From positions 1-5,186 of the forward strand of contig JAISJA010000089.1 in the NCBI GenBank assembly GCA_031261765.1: a DNA stretch of 5,186 nt, given 5' to 3'. The translations under genes were made by a program, and so were the position numbers. Below are positions 1 through 5,186 of the stretch, in pieces. A model generated the notes under the pieces. It made no database searches and was not told where the DNA came from. It saw only the letters and a program-made list of their open reading frames with translations. The stretch comes from Coriobacteriales bacterium. GTDB taxonomy: Bacteria > Actinomycetota > Coriobacteriia > Coriobacteriales > UBA8131. Position 1 is the stretch's first letter. The number at the start of each line of letters is the position of its first letter.

Positions 1-1
1 C

Positions 2-244
2 CGTATAGACGGCGTGTTAGAGACCGATAACGACATATACATAATGGAGATGAAATACAAGTCCTGCGATAAGGACACTGCGCCGGAGGACAAAGACGAG
101 CTTTTATCCACAGCCATAGATGAGGCATTCACGCAGATAGAGGAACGTGGATACGCGAAGCCATATATGGCAAGCGACAAGCGCATACGTAAGGTCGCCA
201 TTGCCGTCACCGGACGAGACGACGTATCCGTAAGGGAAGCATAG
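2..244 (+). CDS. C-terminal fragment of PD-(D/E)XK nuclease-like protein (AAA-ATPase-like/DUF1703 type)
   Basis: Only the last 80 codons are in the window; the frame is open to the left edge, so the start lies upstream. The GTG at position 14 is an internal valine, not a start, because conserved residues (R-I-D-G) continue upstream of it. The visible part matches the nuclease-fold tail of proteins that pair an N-terminal AAA-ATPase-like domain with a PD-(D/E)XK domain. There is an Asp in RID (codon 8-10), then a hydrophobic strand ending in E-M-K (Glu codon 47-49, Lys codon 53-55), the usual D...ExK active-site layout, and then the helix signature A-F-T-Q-I-E-E-R-G-Y with Y-M. The C-terminal strand K-V-A-I-A-V follows. 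The cellular role of this family is poorly known; it is common and multicopy in anaerobes. The ATPase half cannot be checked here. The gene converges on the minus-strand ribU gene. The family call is from motif recognition only. Confidence 0.75.
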   Translation, partial: RIDGVLETDNDIYIMEMKYKSCDKDTAPEDKDELLSTAIDEAFTQIEERGYAKPYMASDKRIRKVAIAVTGRDDVSVREA

Positions 245-250
245 GCACTC

Positions 251-325
251 TACGTCATCCCGGGCTTGACCACTACGTCATCCCGGGCTTGACCACTACG
301 TCATCCCGGGCTTGACCCGGGATCC
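251..325. repeat. Three tandem 23-bp repeats ending in a GC-rich palindrome
   Basis: The unit tacgtcatcccgggcttgac plus cac occurs at 251-273 and 274-296, with a third copy of its first 20 bases at 297-316. The copies are identical. Only the third is followed by the sequence that completes a palindrome: atcccggg (303-310), loop cttga, cccgggat (316-323), an 8-bp perfect stem. The first two copies are therefore half-palindromes. The core, cgtcatcccgggcttgacccgggatcc, resembles dispersed intergenic palindromic repeats seen in many bacterial genomes, and the extra copies look like local slippage or nested insertion. It lies between two convergent genes. No open frame or mobility gene accompanies it. 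Confidence 0.85.
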
Positions 326-329
326 AGGC

Positions 330-372
330 AGCGCAGGACAAAAAAAGATACCGTCCCATTTTGTCCTGCGCT
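330..372. repeat. 14-bp perfect inverted repeat, possible bidirectional transcription barrier
   Basis: Left arm agcgcaggacaaaa (330-343) and right arm ttttgtcctgcgct (359-372) are exact reverse complements separated by 15 bases. The structure lies between the convergent nuclease-like gene and ribU, and its right arm includes two bases of the ribU stop codon (373-371 on the minus strand). A strong hairpin here would suit a shared terminator. However, no T-run follows the stem on either strand, so it is not a canonical intrinsic terminator. It may instead be the outer part of the repeat element that begins at 251. The symmetry is certain; the function is inferred. Confidence 0.6.
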
Positions 373-994
373 AAACAACCAGGAACTTACGCAAGCTCTT
401 TTGCAGCACGAACGCCAGCACGGCGTTTATCACACCCTTTATTCTGTTGAACGGTATTAGCAGCGGCACTATCATAGCCACGACGGCTTCAACTGGCGTG
501 CCCAAAAACGGGTATACCAGCAGGTTCATGGCTACGGCGCACGCCAACATGGCTATGCAGCTTAGCACGAGCCCAAATACCTGCCACGCGACGCGCTTAC
601 TGTGCCTGTAGACAATAGCCGCCGGTAGCACGAACGCGCACGCGACCACTATGTTAACTAACGCGCCTGGCCAATTGCCGGTAACGCACGCGTGTAACAC
701 GGCCGTGACGCCCCCCACCAGACAGCCGGAGACCGGCCCGTAGGCAAGTCCGGCTAAAAGCGCCGTGACGTTCGCCGGGTCGTATTTAAGGTACGGCATA
801 AGGGGGATCTCTATGAAACTTAAGATGAAACCAAGCGCTACGAAAAGCGCCATAGTGGTCACTTTGCGCGCGGACCATCCGCGATGTTTCTGCGCCCCTT
901 GCGCCCGCTGTGCGCTGCGCGCCTTAGGAGCCGTCGCGCGCTTATCCGCATTTGTGGTCGTGCTATCGTTAGCACCATAAAACTCATCAGTCAT
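371..994 (-). CDS. ribU: ECF transporter S component, riboflavin-specific (RibU-like)
   Basis: This is a membrane-embedded substrate-binding subunit of an energy-coupling factor transporter, predicted to import riboflavin using a shared EcfA/EcfA'/EcfT module encoded elsewhere. The 207-residue product has a hydrophilic, basic N-terminal tail (about residues 1-45), then roughly six hydrophobic segments. Helix 1 carries A49-x-x-x-A53, the kind of AxxxA motif S components use to dock on EcfT. The following loop, M-P-Y-L-K-Y-D-P (66-73), matches the FLKYDPSD loop of RibU proteins, and the C-terminal P-F-N-R-I-K-G (181-187) matches their conserved PFNxIKG. The start at 994 is chosen because the Shine-Dalgarno GGAG (1006-1003) lies 8 bases upstream. 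The in-frame ATG at 1009 falls inside the riboswitch and ahead of that site. Translation is expected to fall when FMN binds the upstream riboswitch, which independently supports the flavin substrate. The tail of about 45 residues is longer than usual for the family. Confidence 0.9.
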   Translation of the reverse strand: MTDEFYGANDSTTTNADKRATAPKARSAQRAQGAQKHRGWSARKVTTMALFVALGFILSFIEIPLMPYLKYDPANVTALLAGLAYGPVSGCLVGGVTAVLHACVTGNWPGALVNIVVACAFVLPAAIVYRHSKRVAWQVFGLVLSCIAMLACAVAMNLLVYPFLGTPVEAVVAMIVPLLIPFNRIKGVINAVLAFVLQKSLRKFLVV

Positions 995-997
995 CTT

Positions 998-1122
998 GTC
1001 TTCTCCCATCCAGACTGTACTGTCGGTACCGTAATTTCAACGGTTCCACCCGGCACATGAGTTTGCGGCCGGGGTTGCGGACTGTTACCGCCGGTTGGGG
1101 AATCTCACCCCACCTTGAAAAC
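998..1122 (-). promoter_or_regulatory. FMN riboswitch (RFN element) controlling ribU
   Basis: Read on the minus strand, the region carries the RFN landmarks in order. First is a GGGG-TGAGATT-CCCC hairpin, then AACCGGCGGTAAcAGTCCGC, a variable GC-rich stem, and CCGT-TGAAATT-ACGG. It ends with the near-invariant ACCGACAGTACAGTCTGGATGGGAGAAG. A closing helix P1 can form between GTTTTC (1122-1117) and GAAGAC (1003-998), with one G-U pair. The ribosome binding site GGGAGA of ribU (1007-1002) is the 3' end of the aptamer and overlaps P1. This suggests direct translational control: FMN stabilises P1 and hides the site. I saw no separate terminator hairpin with a T-run between the aptamer and the start codon, which also favours translational over transcriptional control. 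Confidence 0.96.
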
Positions 1123-1246
1123 CTATATGAACGTACACGCGCGTTCGCGTATTCATGTAACACTAACGCGCGCACGCACGCAAAGCGCATACGCAGAACA
1201 TATGATACCACTATGCGAAAACGCGTTACGCTATCATTTTATTAGT

Positions 1247-1272
1247 GTGACGCGCCGTTATGGCGCCGTCAC
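1247..1272 (+). promoter_or_regulatory. Hairpin in the fabD leader, possible operator or attenuator
   Basis: GTGAC-GCGCC (1247-1256), loop gttat, GGCGC-c-GTCAC (1262-1272): ten base pairs with one bulged C, ending 13 bases before the fabD ribosome binding site. It could act in the mRNA or as a dyad for a regulator. It does not match the fatty-acid-synthesis operators I know (FapR, FabT). The tract after the stem (gattttat) is only weakly T-rich, so termination is doubtful. Confidence 0.35.
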
Positions 1273-1285
1273 GATTTTATCAAAA

Positions 1286-1290
1286 AGGAG
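1286..1290 (+). promoter_or_regulatory. Ribosome binding site of fabD
   Basis: AGGAG lies four bases before the ATG at 1295, slightly close but strong. It decides the start: the open frame extends back to 1115, but the upstream codons have no comparable site and encode sequence foreign to FabD. Confidence 0.8.
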
Positions 1291-1294
1291 AAAC

Positions 1295-2230
1295 ATGACA
1301 AAAACCGCATGGATATACGCCGGACAGGGCTCGCAGAAGACCGGCATGGGCAAGGACTTCTACAACGAGTACCCTGAGGTACGCCCCATATTCGAGAGCG
1401 AAGCCGCCGGCTTTGACTTAAAGAAAGCCTGCTTTGAGGAAAACGGCGCTAGCATGCTAGCAGATACGCGTTATACGCAGGCCGCCATGGCCGCGTTCGC
1501 CGCGGCGGTAACGTTGCTGCTTAAAAACGCCGGCCTCTCCCCCGCTTACACGGCCGGGCTCTCGCTTGGCGAGTACAGCGCGCTTCACGCGGCAGACGTG
1601 TTTGGCGCAGACGCGTTGCTTGACCTTTTGGCAGCGCGTGGCACGTACATGGCAGACGCCAGCGAACAAGCGGGCCCTTCGCGCATGAGCGCCGTGCTAG
1701 GGTTAGATGATGCTAGCGTAATAGCAATCGTCGAGAAGGCCCAACAAGAGGCCAACGCGGCAGGCGACGGCATAGTCGCTGCGGCGAACTTCAACTCGCC
1801 CGGCCAGGTCGTCATAGGCGGCAACGAGGCCGCGGTCGCCCGCGCGGAGGCCATGTTGAAAGAAGCCGGAGCCAAGCGCTGCATACCATTAAAGACAAGC
1901 GGGCCTTTCCACACGCCGCTCATGCAACCGGCGGCGCCAATGCTTTCCGCCAAGCTGCAAGTGACCCCGTTTTCGCCGCAGCACACACCGGTCGTGTTCA
2001 ACATAACCGGACGAACCGCAAAAGACGAACGCGTAAAGCAACTGCTCACGCGCCAGATATCCAACGCGACCCACTTCGCGGACTCGCTGCGCTTCATGGC
2101 AGACAACGGCGTAGACGACTTCATAGAGATAGGCCCCGGGCACGCGCTGGCCGGTTTCGTGAAGAAGACGCTTCCCGGTATACCGGTGCGTTCAATACAG
2201 ACGATAGACGACCTGAAATTATTGCTCTAA
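1295..2230 (+). CDS. fabD: Malonyl-CoA:acyl carrier protein transacylase
   Basis: Cytoplasmic enzyme of type II fatty acid synthesis; it moves the malonyl group from malonyl-CoA to acyl carrier protein to feed chain elongation. The 311-residue product has the usual family length. The N-terminus has A-G-Q-G-S-Q (9-14) with the oxyanion-hole Gln11. The nucleophile elbow is G-L-S-L-G-E-Y (88-94) with catalytic Ser90. Arg115 lies where the malonate-binding Arg is expected, N-F-N-S-P-G-Q-V-V-I-G-G (165-176) is conserved, and G-P-F-H-T (203-207) supplies His206 of the Ser-His pair. The elbow reads GLS rather than the commoner GHS, a tolerated variant. The ATG with AGGAG upstream gives the start. 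It is divergent from ribU, and no other fab gene is visible within the window, so it appears to be a stand-alone gene here. A promoter must lie in the 1123-1285 spacer, but none is convincing by eye. Confidence 0.95.
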   Translation: MTKTAWIYAGQGSQKTGMGKDFYNEYPEVRPIFESEAAGFDLKKACFEENGASMLADTRYTQAAMAAFAAAVTLLLKNAGLSPAYTAGLSLGEYSALHAADVFGADALLDLLAARGTYMADASEQAGPSRMSAVLGLDDASVIAIVEKAQQEANAAGDGIVAAANFNSPGQVVIGGNEAAVARAEAMLKEAGAKRCIPLKTSGPFHTPLMQPAAPMLSAKLQVTPFSPQHTPVVFNITGRTAKDERVKQLLTRQISNATHFADSLRFMADNGVDDFIEIGPGHALAGFVKKTLPGIPVRSIQTIDDLKLLL

Positions 2231-2384
2231 TCTTCTAAATATAAAAAGAGTAAAATGTTATATAGTAGTATGTGCGAAGCGACCGCATACGCGCGATGTC
2301 TTATCGCCAATATGTATGTAGCTCCAGCACACACGACAACTAAATGGCATTCAGGCTTCTAACGTGGGATATGGAGATGAGAGC
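2231..2384 (+). other. Gene-free AT-rich gap with a weak candidate promoter
   Basis: No coding frame is convincing here. The stretch 2235-2270 is AT-rich and includes TATAGT at 2261-2266, a possible -10 box for the next gene, but no good -35 lies at the right distance. A small hairpin GCGAT/ATCGC with loop gtctt sits at 2293-2307. No terminator with a T-run follows fabD, so read-through into the next gene cannot be excluded. Confidence 0.3.
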
Positions 2385-2948
2385 ATGAAGAAGATCGTCG
2401 TTATAAACGCGTCACCGCGTGCTGATGGGAACTGCAGCGCCATAGAAGGAATATTGTCAAAAGAGCTACACGACGCAGAGCTGGACATCATCGATTTCAG
2501 GAATTCCAACATAGACTTCTGCCAGGCTTGCAACTGGTGTTCAGGACAGAAGAAGCCCACGTGTATCCAAAAAGACGACATGGCCGCGCTGCTGCCAAAG
2601 ATAGACGCATGCGACGCGTTCGTGCTATTATCACCTATATATTATGCCGAGCTATGCGCACAAGCGAAGGTCATAGTAGACCGCATGTACCCGTTCTTCA
2701 ACCCGGCCGTTGACGGGATGTCAACGGCGTCGAAGTTTGGTAAGAAGTTCGCGCTGATAACTACGTGCGGCGACCCTGACGGAGCGTATGACGACTACAC
2801 GGCAAACGTCGCGAAGAACTTCCCTATTGCGGGGTTCGACGAGTGCGAGACACTTTGCTTTGGCGGTGGAAACGAGCCCGGCGCGGTTACTGAAGACGAC
2901 GCTAAGGTCAAACAGGTATGTGATTTAGCCGGCTGGCTTTTAAGGTGA
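2385..2948 (+). CDS. Flavodoxin-fold NAD(P)H-dependent FMN reductase-like protein with iron-sulfur-type cysteine cluster
   Basis: The 187-residue protein belongs to the FMN_red/flavodoxin-like family and is expected to bind FMN and shuttle electrons in the cytoplasm; its substrate is unknown. It opens with K-K-I-V-V-I-N-A-S-P-R-A-D-G-N (2-16), the first strand plus the FMN phosphate loop. Then comes C46-x2-C49-x2-C52-x7-C60 followed by K-D-D-M. This compact four-cysteine pattern is typical of iron-sulfur flavoproteins, in which it binds a 4Fe-4S cluster. S-P-I-Y-Y (about 94-98) is the usual loop over the flavin ring, and T-C-G-D-P and G-G-G-N-E-P-G follow in the C-terminal half. The start at 2385 is chosen for GGAG at 2373-2376, eight bases ahead; a GTG at 2364 in frame lacks such a site. 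All four cysteines are present, but cluster binding is inferred. Simple quinone or nitro-compound reductases of the same fold are the alternative. Confidence 0.85.
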   Translation: MKKIVVINASPRADGNCSAIEGILSKELHDAELDIIDFRNSNIDFCQACNWCSGQKKPTCIQKDDMAALLPKIDACDAFVLLSPIYYAELCAQAKVIVDRMYPFFNPAVDGMSTASKFGKKFALITTCGDPDGAYDDYTANVAKNFPIAGFDECETLCFGGGNEPGAVTEDDAKVKQVCDLAGWLLR

Positions 2949-2967
2949 TTGTTTAGATAAACGCAAT

Positions 2968-3015
2968 ATTTGGAAATGTTGATGTGGGTGAATTTGGAAG
3001 TGCTAGTGTGGGTGA
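2968..3015 (+). repeat. 24-bp tandem duplication spanning the HD-GYP start region
   Basis: Copy one (2968-2991) and copy two (2992-3015) match at 20 of 24 positions. Each holds a GGAA ribosome-binding-like tract, followed 8 bases later by a GTG opening the codons for (M/V)-G-E. Because 24 is a multiple of three, both GTGs (2984 and 3008) are in the same frame, giving the gene two nearly equivalent start sites. Confidence 0.85.
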
Positions 3016-4174
3016 ACTGAACGACATAACTACAAACGATGATACGACCGCCACGGCGGCCACGAACGATAAGCCTATAGTCCTTACGATAGACGACGAC
3101 CCGGTCATCTTGAACTCCGTACTGGAGACGCTTAAAACGTTTTATACCGTGCGCCCGTTCACTTCGGGCGAGGCCGCGCTTAAGTTCCTTGAGCACAACC
3201 ACGTGGACATAATATTACTGGATTGCAACATGGAGGGCATGACGGGCTTTGACGTGCTGGACGTCTTACAGTCAAAAGACGCATACAAGAACATACCGGT
3301 CATCTTCCTTACCGCGTCCATAAACAACAGCGACGAGGTGAGGGCGCTTGAGGAAGGCGCCGCGGACTATCTGCTAAAGCCATTCAACTCTAAAGCCCTA
3401 CTGGCACGCGTACGCATGCAAGACGACTTGCACCGCTACCGCAACCATTTGGAAGAGATGGTAGCCGAGCAGACCATACAGCTGCATGAGGCATACGACA
3501 AGCTGAAGAAACGTGAGCGCGCTATCCTATCGCTTTTGGCAAAGGTGACCGAGTTCCGAGACCACACGACCGGCGAGCACGTTGACCGCACGACCGCGTA
3601 TGCCGAGATACTGGCAGACGACCTGGCAGAGCACCATTACGTTGACTACGAGATAGATTACGAACAGGCACAGGACATCATAGACGCGGTGAAGTTGCAC
3701 GACCTTGGCAAGCTCGCTATTCCTGACGAGGTTCTGCTTAAACCGGCCAAGCTAACGCCCGCCGAGTTCGACGTCATAAAGACGCACCCTGACGAGGGCA
3801 TGAAGATACTGCGTGAGTCGGTAGAACAGATAAACGAAGACTCGCTTTTAGAGACTGCCGGCGACGTCATATATTCCCACCACGAGAAGTGGGACGGCAC
3901 AGGTTACCCTGACGGGCTAAAAGGAGAAGAGATTCCATTAAGCGCGCGCATAGCCGCCATAGCAGACGTATACGACGCGCTTACTACGGAGCGCCCATAC
4001 AAGAAGGCCATGTCACATGAAGAGGCCATACAGATAATATACAGCGAGTCCGGCACGCATTTCGATCCACACCTTATAGAGATAATGAAGAAACATGAAG
4101 GCGAGTTCGCGAAAGTGGCGGCTTGCAAGAACGCCTCTTTGGCACAAGACAAAGGCCGTGATAGCGATGATTAA
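2984..4174 (+). CDS. Response regulator with receiver and HD-GYP domains, cyclic-di-GMP phosphodiesterase
   Basis: A cytoplasmic two-component output protein of the RpfG type, predicted to hydrolyse the second messenger cyclic-di-GMP when its receiver is phosphorylated. Numbered from the GTG at 2984 (396 residues), the receiver domain spans about 31-145, with acidic pocket D37-D38-D39, phospho-acceptor D80, T110 and K132. The usual Pro after the acceptor loop is replaced (D-C-N-M-E-G-M). A charged helical, probably coiled-coil linker covers 146-180. The HD-GYP domain (about 181-375) keeps H239-D240 in K-L-H-D-L-G-K, H268 in K-T-H-P, H299-H300 in H-H-E-K-W-D-G-T-G-Y-P, and D328 in A-D-V-Y-D-A-L, so the metal site looks intact. 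The start is uncertain: a second GTG at 3008 in a duplicated context would remove eight residues, all before the receiver. The gene follows the flavoprotein by 35 bases and overlaps the FIST gene by 8, so co-transcription is likely. Confidence 0.95.
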   Translation: MGEFGSASVGELNDITTNDDTTATAATNDKPIVLTIDDDPVILNSVLETLKTFYTVRPFTSGEAALKFLEHNHVDIILLDCNMEGMTGFDVLDVLQSKDAYKNIPVIFLTASINNSDEVRALEEGAADYLLKPFNSKALLARVRMQDDLHRYRNHLEEMVAEQTIQLHEAYDKLKKRERAILSLLAKVTEFRDHTTGEHVDRTTAYAEILADDLAEHHYVDYEIDYEQAQDIIDAVKLHDLGKLAIPDEVLLKPAKLTPAEFDVIKTHPDEGMKILRESVEQINEDSLLETAGDVIYSHHEKWDGTGYPDGLKGEEIPLSARIAAIADVYDALTTERPYKKAMSHEEAIQIIYSESGTHFDPHLIEIMKKHEGEFAKVAACKNASLAQDKGRDSDD

Positions 4175-5186
4175 GACGTTCACAGCTTACACAGAGGAGA
4201 TAGACGACCGCGAGGACGCATACGACGAGGTCATACGTGGGCTTGACATGGATGGCAAGCTATTACATAACACTGTTGGCATAATATCATGCTATACAGA
4301 TTTCATACAAGAGGGCACTGCTCAATATATAGCCGATAAACTACCGTTTAACTGCATAGGGTGTTCCACCATAAGCATTGCGACAACAGGCCATATGGGC
4401 CAGCTTGGACTTGGCATAATGGTGCTTACAAGCGATGACTGCAATTTCACCACTAACGTGTCTAAGCCGTTTTCCACTATAGAGGAAATGCGAACGAGCA
4501 TAGGAGACCTCATGCACAAGTTCATGATAGCCTCCACGTTCTACAAACCACAGATGCTGTTCCCGCTTATGCCATTCATGAAGGATATATCCGCGGAGAA
4601 TATCTTAGAACAGGTCACGGCCAACGTGCCCGATATACCTATATTCGGGGCGGTGGGGTCTGCGGGCACTGTTAGCTTGGACGACACATGCGTGTTCTAT
4701 AACGACCAGGTTTTCAATGACGCCGTAGCCATGCTGGGATTCTTCAACAACTTCAAGCCCAGCTTCTACACTATATCCTTCGACGAGTTGAACTATATCG
4801 GCCGCCAGGCGATGGTGACAGCCTCTGACGGAGTGATGCTAAAGGAAGTGAACGACAAACCGGTTTTTGAGTACTTCGCTGAGATTGGCGCATACGATGG
4901 CGAGACGTTGCTGGGCGGCGCCGGCGGAGCTACTGAAACCACCGCCGCGATATTCGATTTGGACAACGGCAACAGGCTCATACGCGCCATAGCGCCCGGC
5001 CAGACTGAGAACACTGACGGGATACTACTAACGGGAGACGCGCCCGTTGGCGCGAAGTTCACATTGGCCAGCATGTCATATGACGATATACTCACCAGCA
5101 CTAAAGACGTGCTGGCACGTATGATAAAGGATGCCGATAAAACCAAATTGAACGCGCTTGCCTATTCTTGCGTGACAAGGAACTGG
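4167..5186 (+). CDS. FIST domain sensory protein, 3' end beyond the window
   Basis: The frame is open from the ATG at 4167 to the right edge, giving 340 codons without a stop. FIST proteins are predicted intracellular small-ligand sensors, found beside or fused to signalling domains. The N-terminus M-I-K-T-F-T-A-Y-T-E-E-I-D-D and V-G-I-I-S-C-Y (37-43), then P-F-N-C-I-G-C-S-T (60-68) and L-T-S-D-D (87-91), fit the FIST N half. P-I-F-G-A-V-G-S-A-G (158-167) is the conserved central glycine-rich turn. V-T-A-S-D-G-V-M-L-K-E-V-N-D-K-P-V (217-233) opens the FIST_C half, and the last visible residues, A-Y-S-C-V-T-R-N-W, look like the final strand of that domain, so only a short tail is probably missing. 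No signal peptide or membrane segment is seen. The ATG overlaps the HD-GYP stop (ATGATTAA) and has only a weak AAAGG 11 bases upstream, so translational coupling is likely. Ligand unknown. Confidence 0.85.
   Translation, partial: MIKTFTAYTEEIDDREDAYDEVIRGLDMDGKLLHNTVGIISCYTDFIQEGTAQYIADKLPFNCIGCSTISIATTGHMGQLGLGIMVLTSDDCNFTTNVSKPFSTIEEMRTSIGDLMHKFMIASTFYKPQMLFPLMPFMKDISAENILEQVTANVPDIPIFGAVGSAGTVSLDDTCVFYNDQVFNDAVAMLGFFNNFKPSFYTISFDELNYIGRQAMVTASDGVMLKEVNDKPVFEYFAEIGAYDGETLLGGAGGATETTAAIFDLDNGNRLIRAIAPGQTENTDGILLTGDAPVGAKFTLASMSYDDILTSTKDVLARMIKDADKTKLNALAYSCVTRNW

Noticed and set aside
251..316. CRISPR array from the three direct repeats
   Set aside because: The copies abut with no spacers and no cas genes are present.
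995..1009. Earlier ATG (1009) as the ribU start
   Set aside because: It lies inside the conserved riboswitch 3' strand and upstream of the Shine-Dalgarno; the ATG at 994 is correctly spaced.
987..1211. Minus-strand open frame of 74 codons over the riboswitch
   Set aside because: Its span is the RFN aptamer, whose conservation is structural, and the product resembles nothing.
1115..1294. Upstream extension of the fabD frame to 1115
   Set aside because: It crosses the riboswitch end and the divergent promoter spacer, encodes low-complexity sequence unlike FabD, and lacks a ribosome site; the ATG at 1295 has AGGAG.
1585..2124. Minus-strand open frame of 179 codons
   Set aside because: It lies wholly within fabD and shows no recognisable protein; fabD has clear active-site motifs.
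2258..2266. Promoter for the flavoprotein gene (TTATAT/TATAGT)
   Set aside because: No acceptable -35 at 16-18 bases, so it is kept only as a remark and not as a promoter call.
2795..3202. Minus-strand open frame of 135 codons
   Set aside because: It overlaps the ends of two well-supported plus-strand genes and resembles no family; it is an antisense shadow.
4793..5146. Minus-strand open frame of 117 codons
   Set aside because: It is antisense to the FIST gene, which is open across the whole region and carries family motifs.

Overview
The window is ordinary bacterial chromosome: six protein genes (two cut by the window edges), one clear FMN riboswitch and several repeat structures. Riboflavin uptake by an ECF S component behind an FMN riboswitch is typical of Gram-positive anaerobes (Bacillota, or Actinomycetota such as Coriobacteriia). 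The FIST protein also resembles versions I associate with gut Clostridia. The genus cannot be fixed from sequence alone. Base composition is roughly balanced, yet isoleucine is written overwhelmingly as ATA, a strong codon signature shared by the plus-strand genes.

Layout. Positions 2-244 (+) hold the C-terminal end of a PD-(D/E)XK nuclease-like protein, probably of the AAA-ATPase-like/DUF1703 family. Positions 245-370 are a convergent intergenic stretch with three tandem 23-bp repeats, a GC-rich palindrome and a 14-bp perfect inverted repeat. Positions 371-994 (-) encode a RibU-like riboflavin transporter subunit, preceded on the same strand by an FMN riboswitch (998-1122) whose 3' end carries the ribosome binding site. 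A divergent spacer of about 170 bases, rich in CG-alternating tracts and with a hairpin, separates it from fabD (1295-2230, +). After a gene-free AT-rich gap come a flavodoxin-fold FMN reductase-like protein with an iron-sulfur-type cysteine cluster (2385-2948, +), a receiver/HD-GYP cyclic-di-GMP phosphodiesterase (2984-4174, +) and a FIST sensory protein that overlaps it by 8 bases and runs off the window (4167-5186, +).

Working together. ribU and its riboswitch form a self-contained flavin-uptake unit: high FMN should shut down translation. fabD supplies malonyl-ACP for fatty acid synthesis and stands apart from other fab genes here. The HD-GYP and FIST genes are almost certainly co-transcribed and probably translationally coupled, forming a signalling module in which FIST may sense a small ligand and the HD-GYP protein lowers cyclic-di-GMP. 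The rest of that module (a sensor kinase is expected) would lie beyond the right edge. Nothing in the window clearly amounts to a wholly new system. The best leads are the FIST/HD-GYP pair, a 24-bp tandem duplication that doubles the HD-GYP start site, and the repeat cluster at 251-372.
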